From a virus, in IMG/VR virus record IMGVR_UViG_3300037504_001322, positions 1 to 38,749 of that record: DNA of 38,749 nt; one strand, written 5' to 3'. Every line of letters starts with the position of its first letter. Within the stretch, counting starts at the first letter, position 1. Positions 25,601-33,822 of this stretch are shown here, one piece after another. A program made the translations under genes and the position numbers. Under the pieces are notes generated by a model. It was not told the DNA's origin. It did no database searches and saw only the letters and a program-made list of their open reading frames with translations.

Positions 25601-28600
25601 CGGCGGCTGGAGCCGAAAAACTGGACCAGCTGACTAAAGCATATACAAATAGCGATACATTCGGCGATTTACTAAACGCGGAAGTGCCGCCGAGCTTTTG
25701 GGTGGATGAGCCGGAACAGAAATACCTGGCCGACCAATACGACAGTTACCAAGAAATGATGGGAAATCCGATTCGGGCTTACCGCGACGGCGAGAGCTTA
25801 TATGATGCCGAAGAAGCGGACGCGCCTTTGGGTCGGGAGGCCGAAGTAGTTTTCTTGTCGGATCTTTTTCCGGAAGGGAAACCGGATTCGAGTCTACGCG
25901 TCCCCGATTATGACGCGATAATGGACGAAGCCTATGAAATGGAAACAATTTATGATACGAGCACTGATCGTTATCTAGGCGAAACGCCTTTACGAAGGCC
26001 TTTGCGCAAAGAGCAACAGAGGCGGCTTTTGCAAGCCTGGGGGGAAATGGCGAAAAAGACCAAGGCCTTCCGGCTTCCTAAATCAAAAAGCAAGGATATA
26101 CACAAAGTCGCCCAAGAAATCGGCGGCGAAAAAGTGACCGTTGAAAGGAAAAGAAAAGGGAATAAAACGGTTTGGCACTTAAAAACATCGCAGGGTTACA
26201 TTAGGATTATTCCGGCTTCCAACAATAACCCGAATCATTTCTATATCGATTCATCGTTCGCCAACCAGTATATGGGTTCGACCTTGCATCAAATAGCGTT
26301 GACCTGGGCGCACAATAACGATTTCGTGATGTTGCCGGACACGGCCGGGTATACGCCGATTAACTTGCTGCGCTATATAGAAAACATGATATCTTCCGCT
26401 TTGCGCCATAGAACGACCAAGCATTTATGGCCAAGTTCGGCGCACCGTCTGCCTTCCTGGGAAGCCGGTCAGCACGGGCAAAACATAGTATCGCTACTGA
26501 CCAAGGCCAGGGAGCTTGTTTATAGATATTTACCTCAGCTGCAAGGCATGACTTACGACTTTGACGGCCAAACGGTCAGGGATGCAAACGGAAAGCCTAT
26601 AAGCGATGAAGAACTGTCGGATATGCTAAACCTTGACCAGGTTGCCCCGGTTACCGGTACGGGTTTGACCACCGTTAAACGGGCTATAATTTCCGATACT
26701 ATTTTACGAGACAAACGAAATGTTTTGCAAAACAAGGAAGACCTTCGCCTTTTTGACAACGCGCTTTACAGCAAGGAAAGCCAAACCGGCGAAGCCGTGT
26801 CTTTGGATGATATCAAGAAAGTTTTTAAAGGTCAACGTGTCTCGGTAAACAAAGACGGCAGTGTATCGGTGGATACTCATGGCGGTCGGTCTTTGAAGAT
26901 AAATTACGCCAAGCATATCGGTCCGGATGTCGTCGAGGTTCAGTTCGCCAACGACGGCAAGCAAATACAGGGCCGGTATATCAATAACACCATTACGCTC
27001 AAGAAAGACACCGCCGACCGGTGGACTTTGTATCACGAGACGACTCATTGGCTGGAAGACAGCGGTATCCTGTCCAAGGCGGAGGTGGCGGTTTTACGCG
27101 ACCATATCAGGGATTTGATTAAAAAAGGCAAGATCCAAAGGTCCATAGATAACGGCGGCGTGGAAGACCGGGCCAGGTTTATAGAGGCTTCCTTGTATCG
27201 CGATGATTTGGCGGGGGCCGTTCAAAAGACGATCAACAAGATTAGGCGCTGGGTTGCCAAGCTGGCCGAGTTGGCCGGGGTTCATAACCGTTCCGTTTAC
27301 GGTATTTTGCATGATATTGAATCGGGGTCGATTTACGGCAGGCGAGTGGGCGACCGAATGATGATTACTCGCAAGCCTAGTTACTCCGAAGCGGCTGACA
27401 CTTATTATAGCCAGATGTATAGGACCATGGAAAAGAAATTGCCGGGGTCCGGCCCCGCCCAACAAATCAAACAGACCATAAAATCTTGGCGAGACAAGGG
27501 CGAGATAAAGTCCGAGGAATTAGAATGGTCCGGGTTGCTGGAATGGTTGGATAAGCGGGAAGGCAAGGTGACCAAGGAAGATGTTTTAGGCTATCTGAGA
27601 GCAAACGAAATAAAATTAGAGACGGTTGTATTCCCATCCCCAAGGGCAAACGACCCCGCTTATTGGGAAGTGAGACGAGAGAATTTAAAGCGCAAGCTTT
27701 CAATCACCCCGAATCTTACCGAATGGAAGACTCGTCTTAAAAAATTCAATATTGATGCGCATGATTATTTTGTAAGGAATAAAGAAAAACCATGGGTGAT
27801 CACGTGGGATCGTGAAGTAACGGACAAGGACCTTGAGGCCGGGCGTATCGGCGATCCGGAAAACCCAATAACTAAAGAGTTTCTTGAAAACAACAATCGG
27901 TTTAAAACTAAAAAAGAGGCCCAGCTTTTTATGGATAAGTTGGGGCTTCCTGAGGATGATGGCTTGCATGGTTTTGTGGTGGAAAAGGATGAATGGGAAT
28001 TCCTCTTTTCCAAAAAGGATGAACTCTATCAAAGAGTTGATGACATTCCGCTTTTTGAATTATTTCCTGACGAAGAGCGCCATGAAACATTCCGGGAACT
28101 GACCCCAACAAAATATGATAGATATCAGACCCCTGGGCCTAAATCGAATTACCGGGAAATAATAATGACGCTTCCGCTTGACGCCGATAGGGGGGTGAAA
28201 TATACAAGTTCCCATTGGAGTGGAAGAATGGCACCCAACCCGGTTGTGCATTTTCGTGTCAGTGAGCGGCTTGATGTCGACAATAACCGTATTCTTTACG
28301 TGGATGAAATTCAAAGCGACTGGGCTCAAGAAGGACGCGAAAAGGGTTATTGGGATGAACAGCGTCCCGTGTGGAGGTTTGACGATCGCAAGGTTAATTT
28401 AGAAAACCTTGGCGCTGAGTATACCGACAAAGTTGAAGCGGAAGACGCGGCGGAAATCCTTGGAACCGTCCTTCCGAAGAAGAGAAAAGGGTATGGCGCA
28501 CCGCATCAGCCATTCAAGAAGACTGAAACCTGGGCTTTGCTGGCCTTCAAAAAAATTCTCCGCATGGCCGCAGAGGGAGGGTTCGATGGTGTGGCTTGGA

Positions 28601-31600
28601 CGCCGGGGCAAGTGCAATCTGACAGATATAGCTTTGAGAACATTAATGAGCGTGTTGAAAGGATATACTATAGAAAAAAAAGCAATGATAATTTTTTTGT
28701 AGCATTTGATCTTGGTCTCGGCAACTACGGAAAGGTATTTAAAGGTTCCGAGTTGGATAAAATCTTCGGGAAAGACGTCGCCGATAAAATGCGTAGAGGG
28801 AAAGGAGCTCTTTCCGCTTGGGGAGGGGGGAGGCGTTTGCCTATTCCCCAAGGTGTTTCATATGATTTCGGCAAAGGGATGAAAGGGTTCTATGATAATA
28901 TTTTACCCAAGGCCGTGGGCAAATACACGAAAAAGTGGGGCGGAAAAGTAGGGACGACCACAATAAACGAGGGTCAAGAAGTTTGGCATATTCCCATCAA
29001 TGAGCGCATGAAGCGTGAGGCCGTGTATGAGGGGCAACCTTTGTTCGCCAAGCACCGGGCTCCGGAAGCCTTACGGGACATGTTCGGCGAAGAAAAAAAG
29101 GAAAGCGTCGCCGATAAGGTCGGCAAGGCTTTAAGCCGAACGTCTCTTGTGGACAGGCTTCATCCCATCTTAAAGCTTGGGGAGAAGGGGCAAACTTCGA
29201 ACAGTAAGGAAATTGCGCACCAATTGTATACCAGGGCGCGTAACACGGCAGGCGGAGCCGGTCAGGTCGAGGGGTTGATTAAGTACGGCCCCTTGACCGT
29301 GGAAGACGGTCAAATGGTGGTTGATGTCAAGTCCGTTCAAAAAAACGGCGCACAGGGCCTCGAACAAATTATGAAGGACCTTCGACGCGACCTCAAAGAC
29401 GGGGATTATAAAAGCGTTGATCCTATTAACCTGTTTTATTGGATGGCGGCCAAGCGAGCCGAGGAAGATCTGCCCAAGAAAAAAGATTACACTGAAAAAT
29501 TGATGGACCAAGAGCGGCGTGACCGGGTGTTTAAAACCATCGCGGAACGTAACGACAAACATTTTATCGAGGCGGCGCGAAAGGTCAGGGTGCTAAACAA
29601 CTCTATTATCGAAGCGGTTCATCGGTTAGGGTTTATTGACGCGGCGCTTGCCGACAGAATGAAGGCCGATTCATTTTACGTGCCTTACTATAGGGTTTTT
29701 GAAGAAATCTCTCAACAAGAGGAAACCAAAAGGCCCGGCTTTAATGTTCAAAGTATAAACACCGGCATTAAAAAGATCCTGGGGAGTGACCGCAGGATCG
29801 GCGACCCCTTGCAAAACTTGTTGCATAGTTGGGTTCATTTAACCAGAGAAGCTCAACGGAACAAAGTGATCGACGACACGATAAATTTTATCGAAGAGCA
29901 GCAAATAGAAGGCATGGTTGACAAAGTCCGCTCGCCTTCGATAACTTCCAAGCACATTATTACTTTTCAGCAAAACGGCCAACAGGTTCATTATCGTATT
30001 AACGACCCCGAATTATTCAATGCCTTGACTCAAATTAATATAAAGTCTTTAAAAAGCGCCGGTGACAAATTTTTCGCTTGGCATAAAAGAATACTAACCG
30101 CCGGGGCGACGATGGTCCCGACTTTCTGGCTGCGAAACTTAATCAGGGACCCGTTGCACACATCGGTGATTCATAAGGGTTTCAATCCTTGGGACGCGGT
30201 AAAGGGCGCGGCTAAAATAATTCGGAATCATCCTGATTATATCGCGTTCAAAACCGGGGGTGGGGCCTTTTCCGGGAGTTACCTACAATCTCAAAACGCT
30301 CGGGCCTCGGAGGTTGTTGCGGATCGCCTGATAAAGAAATTCGGGGGGAAGGCCAAAGTTAGCATAATTGATTCACCTAATAAAGTGATTCATTTTATGA
30401 GCTACCTGGCCGAGATATCCGAAAACGCTTCCAGGGTGGGGTTATATTCCAGGTTACGAAAAAAAGGAGTGGGGCATAGCCGGGCGGTTTATGAGGGCCG
30501 GGACATTATGGACTTTTCCTTGTCCGGATCGGGAGAAGGATGGGTCGGCGGAGCCTTGCAGTTTCTAGTGAACACTGTCCCGTTTATGGGGGCCAGAATC
30601 CAAGGCCTGTATAAAATCGCCAGGTCCGGCGGAGATCTTGTTAGAAATCCCAAAGAAAATAAAGCCATGGCTTTAAAAGGGCTGGCCTTGTTCATGGCCG
30701 GATACTTGCTTTACGAAGCGTTCAAGGACGATGAGGATTATAAAAAGCTGAACGACTATGAAAAAAGAATGTTTTATTTCGCTAAAATCGGCGACCATAA
30801 AATATTTATTCCCAAGCCCTTTGAAATGGGAGCCTTGTTAGGGACATTGCCGGTGGCTTTCGCCGAATCCATGGAGGGCAGGGAAGACTGGGAATATTTT
30901 AAAAAGATGTTAACCAAGACCGCCATGGATACGTTTTCGTTCAATCCGTTGCCTCAGGCTTACAGGCCGATGATAGAATTGTGGGCGAACAAATCTTTCT
31001 ATAGAGACGCTCCAATTGAAGGATTTGCGCAACAGCGTAGGTTACCGGCGGATCGAACCAAATATTACACATCTCCTCTTGCCCAGAGCTTGGCTAGAAC
31101 CGATGTGGGTGAGGCTCTTGGACTATCGCCATTAAAAACGGAGCACGCGATTAGAGCTTACTTCGCCACAGTCGGCTCTATGACCTTGCATTTTATGGAT
31201 ATGGCCACGAGGGGCGCTATGGGATTTCCTGATATACCGGACTACAACCCGTTAACGGAAGCTTTTGTTAAAACTCGTGAACCGGGAACGACCAAGCATA
31301 CGCAAGAGTTTTATGAGAAAATGGTTGAGGCGGAGCAAGCTTACGCTTCCATGCAGTATTGCATTCAGACCGGGGATTTGACCAGGTTTGAAGAAATCAA
31401 AAAAGAGTTTGAAAATTTGGTGGCTTGGCGCAAGGCGGCGAATAAGGTGCGTGGGTCTATGTCAAAAATCAATAATCGTATTGAGCTAATCGCCCTTGAC
31501 CCCAATAAAACCGATGAGGAAAAACAATCTTTAATCGATGAGTTAAACAAGACTAAAAATGAAATCGCCGTTCAGGCGATGGAATATTTAAAGGAAATAA

Positions 31601-31620
31601 ACAAAGGCAAGGTGGGGTGA
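19648..31620 (+). CDS. 3990-residue polyvalent ejection protein (GGDEF, zincins, LPD38)
   Basis: One uninterrupted frame, 31 percent of the window. Order seen: N-terminal double motif LNKLAE (5-10, 34-39); hydrophobic segments at about 174-204 and 330-340; a beta-plus-helix repeat at 566-630, 688-766 and 1101-1178; a GGDEF domain (about 856-985); a winged-helix-like segment (1232-1308); SAP-like helical segments (about 1342-1394 and 1570-1609); zincin motif HEMFH (1870-1874); a region with ENMISSALRHRTTKH (about 2158-2280); a second zincin motif HETTH (2463-2467); a region carrying DEIQSDWAQEGREKGY (2600-3137); and a C-terminal LPD38-like region (about 3490-3870, IPKPFEMGALLG at 3721). This mosaic is the hallmark of phage polyvalent proteins, which travel in the virion and act on the new host. 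Delivery and effector roles are inference. Confidence 0.85.
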   Translation: MAIDLNKLAEELKQRKAQGGKEATSSVETDEFGLNKLAEKIRQSKPQAAREEPSPVESDPNPYAEARAQLLYRKAMNSFQNSSGFEEVLRSLPRGFLAGGGEMLGSQLRATSDLLQRGGLIKGDPTDYDDTWAERTGQSIQDYTQKQVEERPWLQPDPLHTNWFSQAAESTGQMAAGAAINLPLAFTGSPTAFAAGMGVTYGMSAYQSVLDRAQPLIEAGELSEEDAFEAAVVSGLAEGATEMAADRFFLGLSKFGGKFTGPAKEGVKRGVLKFLQPTLSKAVRNMVLGGTGEAVTESITAVIQNEQEREIGLTTAKTMDAVAEVYGPSFIMGAFFGLGGNVYQRSKFKGLVKDINGDDPRKQIDAIDNVYRQLYAQDPNIARSWLKASYTAVLTDQKIDLETPLAEQEDFVPGLAPEAEDLAALDERLANFDVNIAAMGKALENVKDKDRRKDITSRIQGMQQARARAAAARDQARKTLFQAEPFDVSGVGREEKAAEGQPPRTEPEPEADQAETVSETIDYSGPASEDIVKAQSEAMPKLRPEDRPRSMEPGYPETQTEEDRVSPEWTYDPGNEEYTRGDGEKIKVRVKKLDNGNYGYEYRRGDDYITPSKDKSGFATPQEAMDKGDAAVRPHLVPVDRASDRIQGPSQPPSKPTGPEPGRGAPQGPGEAIRTEYPEAEAEEDLASPEWTYDPNYTEYTIGDGDNVNVVVKEHSNGNYYYEYRRGNDYVTPSKDGAGFATIEEAMAAGIREYTSKHGEDPTRRESPEAGVEPDQKEAPEPVDVSEAVREEKAVEEQSPPQQPTTPEDKRKTLEEPVDETIYFKDEKDFNRQMAEAEAVGDTRKMGALAREMAKRRYTDPLTGLKSRAAFDEAQRIEQEEGGGQRTWASIDGKGIKYVNDTFGHSVGDELISLIGRAFGRDGQGQDSPVEAFRVGGDEFAIRVKGERSEAEIKEAIDKANAWLQDNKLIVEHEGRMFEYIPEFRYAEGQTFQEADERLAETTRSESGTGDERRSKDRRRQKPPGFIERTTGSTPQDRRKAERRQEQQPAEEIAEEIPETRDFLEQETTPKREPETGTEPDQRKAIGTEYPEAETDDDLVTPEWTYDPDFKNYAIGNGEDVNVIVKKLDNGNYGYEYRRGDDFITSPRDEAGFAEIEDAMAAGISEYKYEHGGEDPTKRATEGATAVSGDPQKMSTFGREMAERLSSEKKTTPKREPEAKKDTAKTATEEKLFDAYSELVEETGFSSVGIYHLQQASGLPMDKVKETLREMGRDGRAVFARGDWSLSTPEEREGQIEINGIPQLVVRLDTEKKPPKKTETRITETTPEQKTQEISGDAEKDAAALKSFNGTTQEARDFMRTQYKTVAALKRLAKEMGIKNYSRMKKADLEAAIVGESGAKLQEPIMDTLAGPVIEPKPAVEPEAEAEVDLDESGAEDMDAEPEFTAEAAVAKQLDSLEEEPTKYVEMEGKTPEALAEELEWDEDFLPRVREEVESGWYTEQEIIDSNTRVFEYISELDVKTAIQALGGIKEKATDADVMKPVPERDVNPIDELTESQQHLSALLDLDGNEVKPYLSRLNKKVLSSIAQDIGLPVKGKKADIVDSIAQKINAAPGKPDTGKKADVEPRLSPEPPLKKQAASVEDAVRGAARKLGVKRAERVLDEGGNESLLLALSHIEAETQTGLAAKIRNFLVDLQDELRALAAEQGFSKMQPTSLGKYKHQLLGKSGLLTGAYGEIQAEAVIDRDLAPIVEAVDAYIDKLFGVDKKSVVQYVEEIGDVRQRTSPQPRRNWTPPERSKAEERVKKLISKTVKKPNVTVIESIDDLPAEKRRLVPQRGLLVQGLFFEFDNSIYIISGNHQSLAQIEETLAHEMFHEGLRPVLGERFDAVLDGIAVQQNLPGNTVPQKRKAAEEWLTDKAVRGDYSNGMFQKAIGLLRDFLRKIGFNLSLNDADLARMIIQTKQHAYKKGGVKIRGGKVPANGVYFAAAGAEKLDQLTKAYTNSDTFGDLLNAEVPPSFWVDEPEQKYLADQYDSYQEMMGNPIRAYRDGESLYDAEEADAPLGREAEVVFLSDLFPEGKPDSSLRVPDYDAIMDEAYEMETIYDTSTDRYLGETPLRRPLRKEQQRRLLQAWGEMAKKTKAFRLPKSKSKDIHKVAQEIGGEKVTVERKRKGNKTVWHLKTSQGYIRIIPASNNNPNHFYIDSSFANQYMGSTLHQIALTWAHNNDFVMLPDTAGYTPINLLRYIENMISSALRHRTTKHLWPSSAHRLPSWEAGQHGQNIVSLLTKARELVYRYLPQLQGMTYDFDGQTVRDANGKPISDEELSDMLNLDQVAPVTGTGLTTVKRAIISDTILRDKRNVLQNKEDLRLFDNALYSKESQTGEAVSLDDIKKVFKGQRVSVNKDGSVSVDTHGGRSLKINYAKHIGPDVVEVQFANDGKQIQGRYINNTITLKKDTADRWTLYHETTHWLEDSGILSKAEVAVLRDHIRDLIKKGKIQRSIDNGGVEDRARFIEASLYRDDLAGAVQKTINKIRRWVAKLAELAGVHNRSVYGILHDIESGSIYGRRVGDRMMITRKPSYSEAADTYYSQMYRTMEKKLPGSGPAQQIKQTIKSWRDKGEIKSEELEWSGLLEWLDKREGKVTKEDVLGYLRANEIKLETVVFPSPRANDPAYWEVRRENLKRKLSITPNLTEWKTRLKKFNIDAHDYFVRNKEKPWVITWDREVTDKDLEAGRIGDPENPITKEFLENNNRFKTKKEAQLFMDKLGLPEDDGLHGFVVEKDEWEFLFSKKDELYQRVDDIPLFELFPDEERHETFRELTPTKYDRYQTPGPKSNYREIIMTLPLDADRGVKYTSSHWSGRMAPNPVVHFRVSERLDVDNNRILYVDEIQSDWAQEGREKGYWDEQRPVWRFDDRKVNLENLGAEYTDKVEAEDAAEILGTVLPKKRKGYGAPHQPFKKTETWALLAFKKILRMAAEGGFDGVAWTPGQVQSDRYSFENINERVERIYYRKKSNDNFFVAFDLGLGNYGKVFKGSELDKIFGKDVADKMRRGKGALSAWGGGRRLPIPQGVSYDFGKGMKGFYDNILPKAVGKYTKKWGGKVGTTTINEGQEVWHIPINERMKREAVYEGQPLFAKHRAPEALRDMFGEEKKESVADKVGKALSRTSLVDRLHPILKLGEKGQTSNSKEIAHQLYTRARNTAGGAGQVEGLIKYGPLTVEDGQMVVDVKSVQKNGAQGLEQIMKDLRRDLKDGDYKSVDPINLFYWMAAKRAEEDLPKKKDYTEKLMDQERRDRVFKTIAERNDKHFIEAARKVRVLNNSIIEAVHRLGFIDAALADRMKADSFYVPYYRVFEEISQQEETKRPGFNVQSINTGIKKILGSDRRIGDPLQNLLHSWVHLTREAQRNKVIDDTINFIEEQQIEGMVDKVRSPSITSKHIITFQQNGQQVHYRINDPELFNALTQINIKSLKSAGDKFFAWHKRILTAGATMVPTFWLRNLIRDPLHTSVIHKGFNPWDAVKGAAKIIRNHPDYIAFKTGGGAFSGSYLQSQNARASEVVADRLIKKFGGKAKVSIIDSPNKVIHFMSYLAEISENASRVGLYSRLRKKGVGHSRAVYEGRDIMDFSLSGSGEGWVGGALQFLVNTVPFMGARIQGLYKIARSGGDLVRNPKENKAMALKGLALFMAGYLLYEAFKDDEDYKKLNDYEKRMFYFAKIGDHKIFIPKPFEMGALLGTLPVAFAESMEGREDWEYFKKMLTKTAMDTFSFNPLPQAYRPMIELWANKSFYRDAPIEGFAQQRRLPADRTKYYTSPLAQSLARTDVGEALGLSPLKTEHAIRAYFATVGSMTLHFMDMATRGAMGFPDIPDYNPLTEAFVKTREPGTTKHTQEFYEKMVEAEQAYASMQYCIQTGDLTRFEEIKKEFENLVAWRKAANKVRGSMSKINNRIELIALDPNKTDEEKQSLIDELNKTKNEIAVQAMEYLKEINKGKVG
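21343..23184 (+). repeat. Three-copy domain repeat inside the giant gene
   Basis: Three units of about 65-78 codons begin at 21343, 21709 and 22948. Each starts with S/T-PEWTYDP, continues with a Gly-Asp turn, a V-x-V-K strand, NGNYGYEYRRG or a close variant, and ends in a GFA-x-x-EDAMAAG helix. Preceding linkers (an EYPEAE-type stretch) and following linkers (DVSxxxREEKA at residues 487 and 784) are also repeated, so the copies arose by segmental duplication. Copies 2 and 3 are the most complete at the C-terminal side (HGEDPT). Function unknown. Confidence 0.8.
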
Positions 31621-31820
31621 TGAGTGAGCAAATGAGTTTGACCGAGGCCATGAACAAAATGGCGGTCAACCAGGAAAAAGAGCGGCGTTATTTACGAGAA
31701 CAAAACAGGGAGTTATTGTTGTTGGTCCATGCTTTGATCGACAGGCAACAAGGTGTGACTGAAACCGAACCGGAAACTACACCCAAAAAGACCTTGCGGC
31801 AAAAGATTTTTGGAGGTTGA
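31620..31820 (+). CDS. Small coiled-coil protein
   Basis: 66 residues from the ATG at 31620, overlapping the giant gene stop; AAGGTGGGG is upstream. Helical throughout (EKERRYLREQNRELLLLVHALIDRQQ), with a Thr/Pro/Lys tail. Its length, position and helicity fit a small virion or chaperone-like protein. The following tail-fibre gene begins two bases after its stop. No family recognised. Confidence 0.6.
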   Translation: MSEQMSLTEAMNKMAVNQEKERRYLREQNRELLLLVHALIDRQQGVTETEPETTPKKTLRQKIFGG

Positions 31821-31821
31821 A

Positions 31822-32643
31822 ATGGCTGAACAATATAGCCTAACTGAAATACTTAATAAAGTGTTGTCCGGCGGCTCCCTGAATTGCAAGCAGTCCGCCT
31901 CGGAGGCGTTGAACCTTGTTTTTAGCGCCGGTGACAGCGCATTAAAAATAACCGGCATTTCTTCATCCGGGGCCACTGTCGGCACGGCGGCCGCACGAGC
32001 CGGATCGTCGCCGAGCGAGGGCGATATCTGGATCGAAAGCGACACCGGCAAGGCTTACTATTACCGGGGCGACTGGAAACAGTTCAACTCGCCGTCACTG
32101 GCTCCCTTCAGCACGGAGCATAACGCCGACGGGACTCATGACGTTAAACTGACCTACGCTCAAATGCCCACCGGGACAATACTGCCGATCATGCACACCG
32201 AGACTCCGCCCACCGGGACGCTGGAATGTGACGGCTCGGCGATTTCACGAAGCACTTATTCCGACTTGTATGCCCTCTTCGGAGATATGTATGGCGACGG
32301 AGACGGCTCAACGACGTTCAATCTGCCGGATTTGCGCGGGCGGTTCATGCGTGGTTGGGATCACGGAGCGGGGACGGACCCGGACGCGGCTTCACGCACC
32401 GACCGGGGCGATACGACCACCGGCGACCATGTGGGGACTTTGCAGGCGGATGAATACGAAAGCCATAATCATGGACCTGATGGAGCCGTTTCCTTTTGGT
32501 ATTTTGACGATGTATCGCCTAATTATGTTACCGAGTACACGTCCACTGATACTAACTCGGATTTCAGTTCCGTTACGGCCAGTTCCGGCGGCAACGAGAC
32601 CAGGCCGAAAAACATCAACGTCATGTTTGTAGTAGTTTACTAA
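31822..32643 (+). CDS. Tail fibre protein with tail-collar domain
   Basis: 273 residues from the ATG at 31822, GGAGG 5 nt upstream (a TTG at 31810 is rejected). The tail-collar domain is clear: PPTGTLECDGSAISRSTYSDL, then FNLPDLRGRFMRGWDHG (residues about 130-185), and the closing 'E-T-R-P-K-N-I-N-V-M-F' at the C-terminus. N-terminal part includes PSEGDIWIESDTGKAYYY, a common adaptor module in fibre proteins. Likely binds the host surface; may need the chaperone encoded next. Confidence 0.85.
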   Translation: MAEQYSLTEILNKVLSGGSLNCKQSASEALNLVFSAGDSALKITGISSSGATVGTAAARAGSSPSEGDIWIESDTGKAYYYRGDWKQFNSPSLAPFSTEHNADGTHDVKLTYAQMPTGTILPIMHTETPPTGTLECDGSAISRSTYSDLYALFGDMYGDGDGSTTFNLPDLRGRFMRGWDHGAGTDPDAASRTDRGDTTTGDHVGTLQADEYESHNHGPDGAVSFWYFDDVSPNYVTEYTSTDTNSDFSSVTASSGGNETRPKNINVMFVVVY

Positions 32644-32652
32644 GGAGCACAC

Positions 32653-33189
32653 ATGCAGATATACCAATACCATCCAGTTACAAGAGAATACCTCGGCACC
32701 AAGCCGGCTAGGCTTGATCCCAAAGAGGCCGAGCTTGGCAACACTCGTTACTTGATTCCTTCGAACGCCGTTACCGAGGCACCGCCGGAGACCAGGCAAA
32801 ATGAAGTTGCAGTACGTGAAAACAACCGTTGGACGGTCAAGTCCAACTACCGAGGGACCACGGCTTATACAACCGACGGTAGCCTGTATGAAATTACAGA
32901 GATTGGCGAAGTTCCCGAAATAACCACACCGCCTCCAGCCAATTTCAAAAAGCCCGTGTGGAACGGTAGCTCCTGGTCCGAAGGACAAGCCGCAAAAAAA
33001 CGACAAGAACAAAGGTTGACTGAAACTAAACACGAGCTGGTCGAGGTGGTCGAAGACCTATTTTCGGTGTTGATCGATAAGAACGTGATCAGGCTATCCG
33101 ACCTGCCGCAAGATGTCCAGGACCTACTGGCTGAACGGAAGACGCTCAAACAGGCGGTGGGAGACAAGATTAAGGCGGGAGGACACTAG
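32653..33189 (+). CDS. Probable tail-fibre assembly protein
   Basis: 178 residues, AAGGAG ribosome site. Starts with IYQYHPVTREYLG and has 'APPETRQNEVAVRENNRWTVKSNYRGTTAY', the pattern of fibre-associated assembly chaperones (Tfa/gp38-type and relatives) that carry a two-strand 'a...dg.W.l..dyRG' block. C-terminal third is helical. Directly follows the collar-domain fibre gene, the usual partner arrangement. Could instead be a minor fibre part. Confidence 0.7.
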   Translation: MQIYQYHPVTREYLGTKPARLDPKEAELGNTRYLIPSNAVTEAPPETRQNEVAVRENNRWTVKSNYRGTTAYTTDGSLYEITEIGEVPEITTPPPANFKKPVWNGSSWSEGQAAKKRQEQRLTETKHELVEVVEDLFSVLIDKNVIRLSDLPQDVQDLLAERKTLKQAVGDKIKAGGH

Positions 33190-33536
33190 TGCCTGGGGTT
33201 GATGCTCAAATATTGGACTTGCTTATAGAAATCAAGGAGCAGCAAGCCCGGCAAAGCGCCGTTTGTATGGAACAGTGCTCGAAATTGACCGAGTTATGGG
33301 CCTTGCTATTTGGAGAGCAAGGAGATAACGGCATAGCGGGTCGTTTAGGGAGGTTGGAATATACGGTTGGCATACATCATTGCCAAGCAGAACAAGACGA
33401 TTTGCCGACTCGCGTCACGGTGCTTGAATCAAAAATGAGCCGTACGCAGGCCGCTTACACGGCTGCGGGAAGCTTGGTGTCGGCAATATTGTTGGCGATT
33501 ATGGCTTGGTTGTCCGGGGTGTTTAAGGGACCGTAA
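33189..33536 (+). CDS. XhlA-like membrane protein
   Basis: 115 residues from a GTG, with GGGAGG 6 nt before it. A helical N-terminal half with coiled-coil character (LLIEIKEQQARQSAV...RLGRLEYTV) is followed by a single C-terminal membrane segment (residues about 89-108, YTAAGSLVSAILLAIMAWL). That shape matches the XhlA / hemolysin-like phage membrane proteins near lysis genes. It may help the holin or anchor a virion protein. The exact role is not shown. Confidence 0.6.
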   Translation: MPGVDAQILDLLIEIKEQQARQSAVCMEQCSKLTELWALLFGEQGDNGIAGRLGRLEYTVGIHHCQAEQDDLPTRVTVLESKMSRTQAAYTAAGSLVSAILLAIMAWLSGVFKGP

Positions 33537-33600
33537 CTTACTTGTTGGCATGGGTGATGCAAGAATCAAGGCCGGTTGGAGAAGAAAGGGTATTTAAAAT

Positions 33601-33822
33601 ATGGGTCGTCAACCATGGAACGATTTGGAATTGGACATACTACGTCGGGCCTTGGACAAGGGGTATGATATCCCGACTATTCAAAATATGTTGCCTCATA
33701 GATCCTATGATGCGGTGGAAAAGGCCGCTAAACGCAGAGGATGGAAAAGAGCCTATCCGGATCCTCAAATTGATCATGACATGGTGGCATGTTTACTTGG
33801 TGACGAGTGTATAGACGTTTAG
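33601..33822 (+). CDS. SANT/Myb-like DNA-binding protein
   Basis: 73 residues. Pattern 'W...E...L...L..G.....I...LP.RS..AV...A.R.GW' (residues 6-47) fits a SANT/Myb-type or GcrA-like helix-turn-helix, including the conserved leading Trp and closing Arg-Gly-Trp. Ribosome site AAGGG is modest. Its 3' end overlaps the metallophosphoesterase start by 16 nt, so the two are co-translated. A local regulator of late genes is possible, but no binding site is identified. Confidence 0.6.
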   Translation: MGRQPWNDLELDILRRALDKGYDIPTIQNMLPHRSYDAVEKAAKRRGWKRAYPDPQIDHDMVACLLGDECIDV

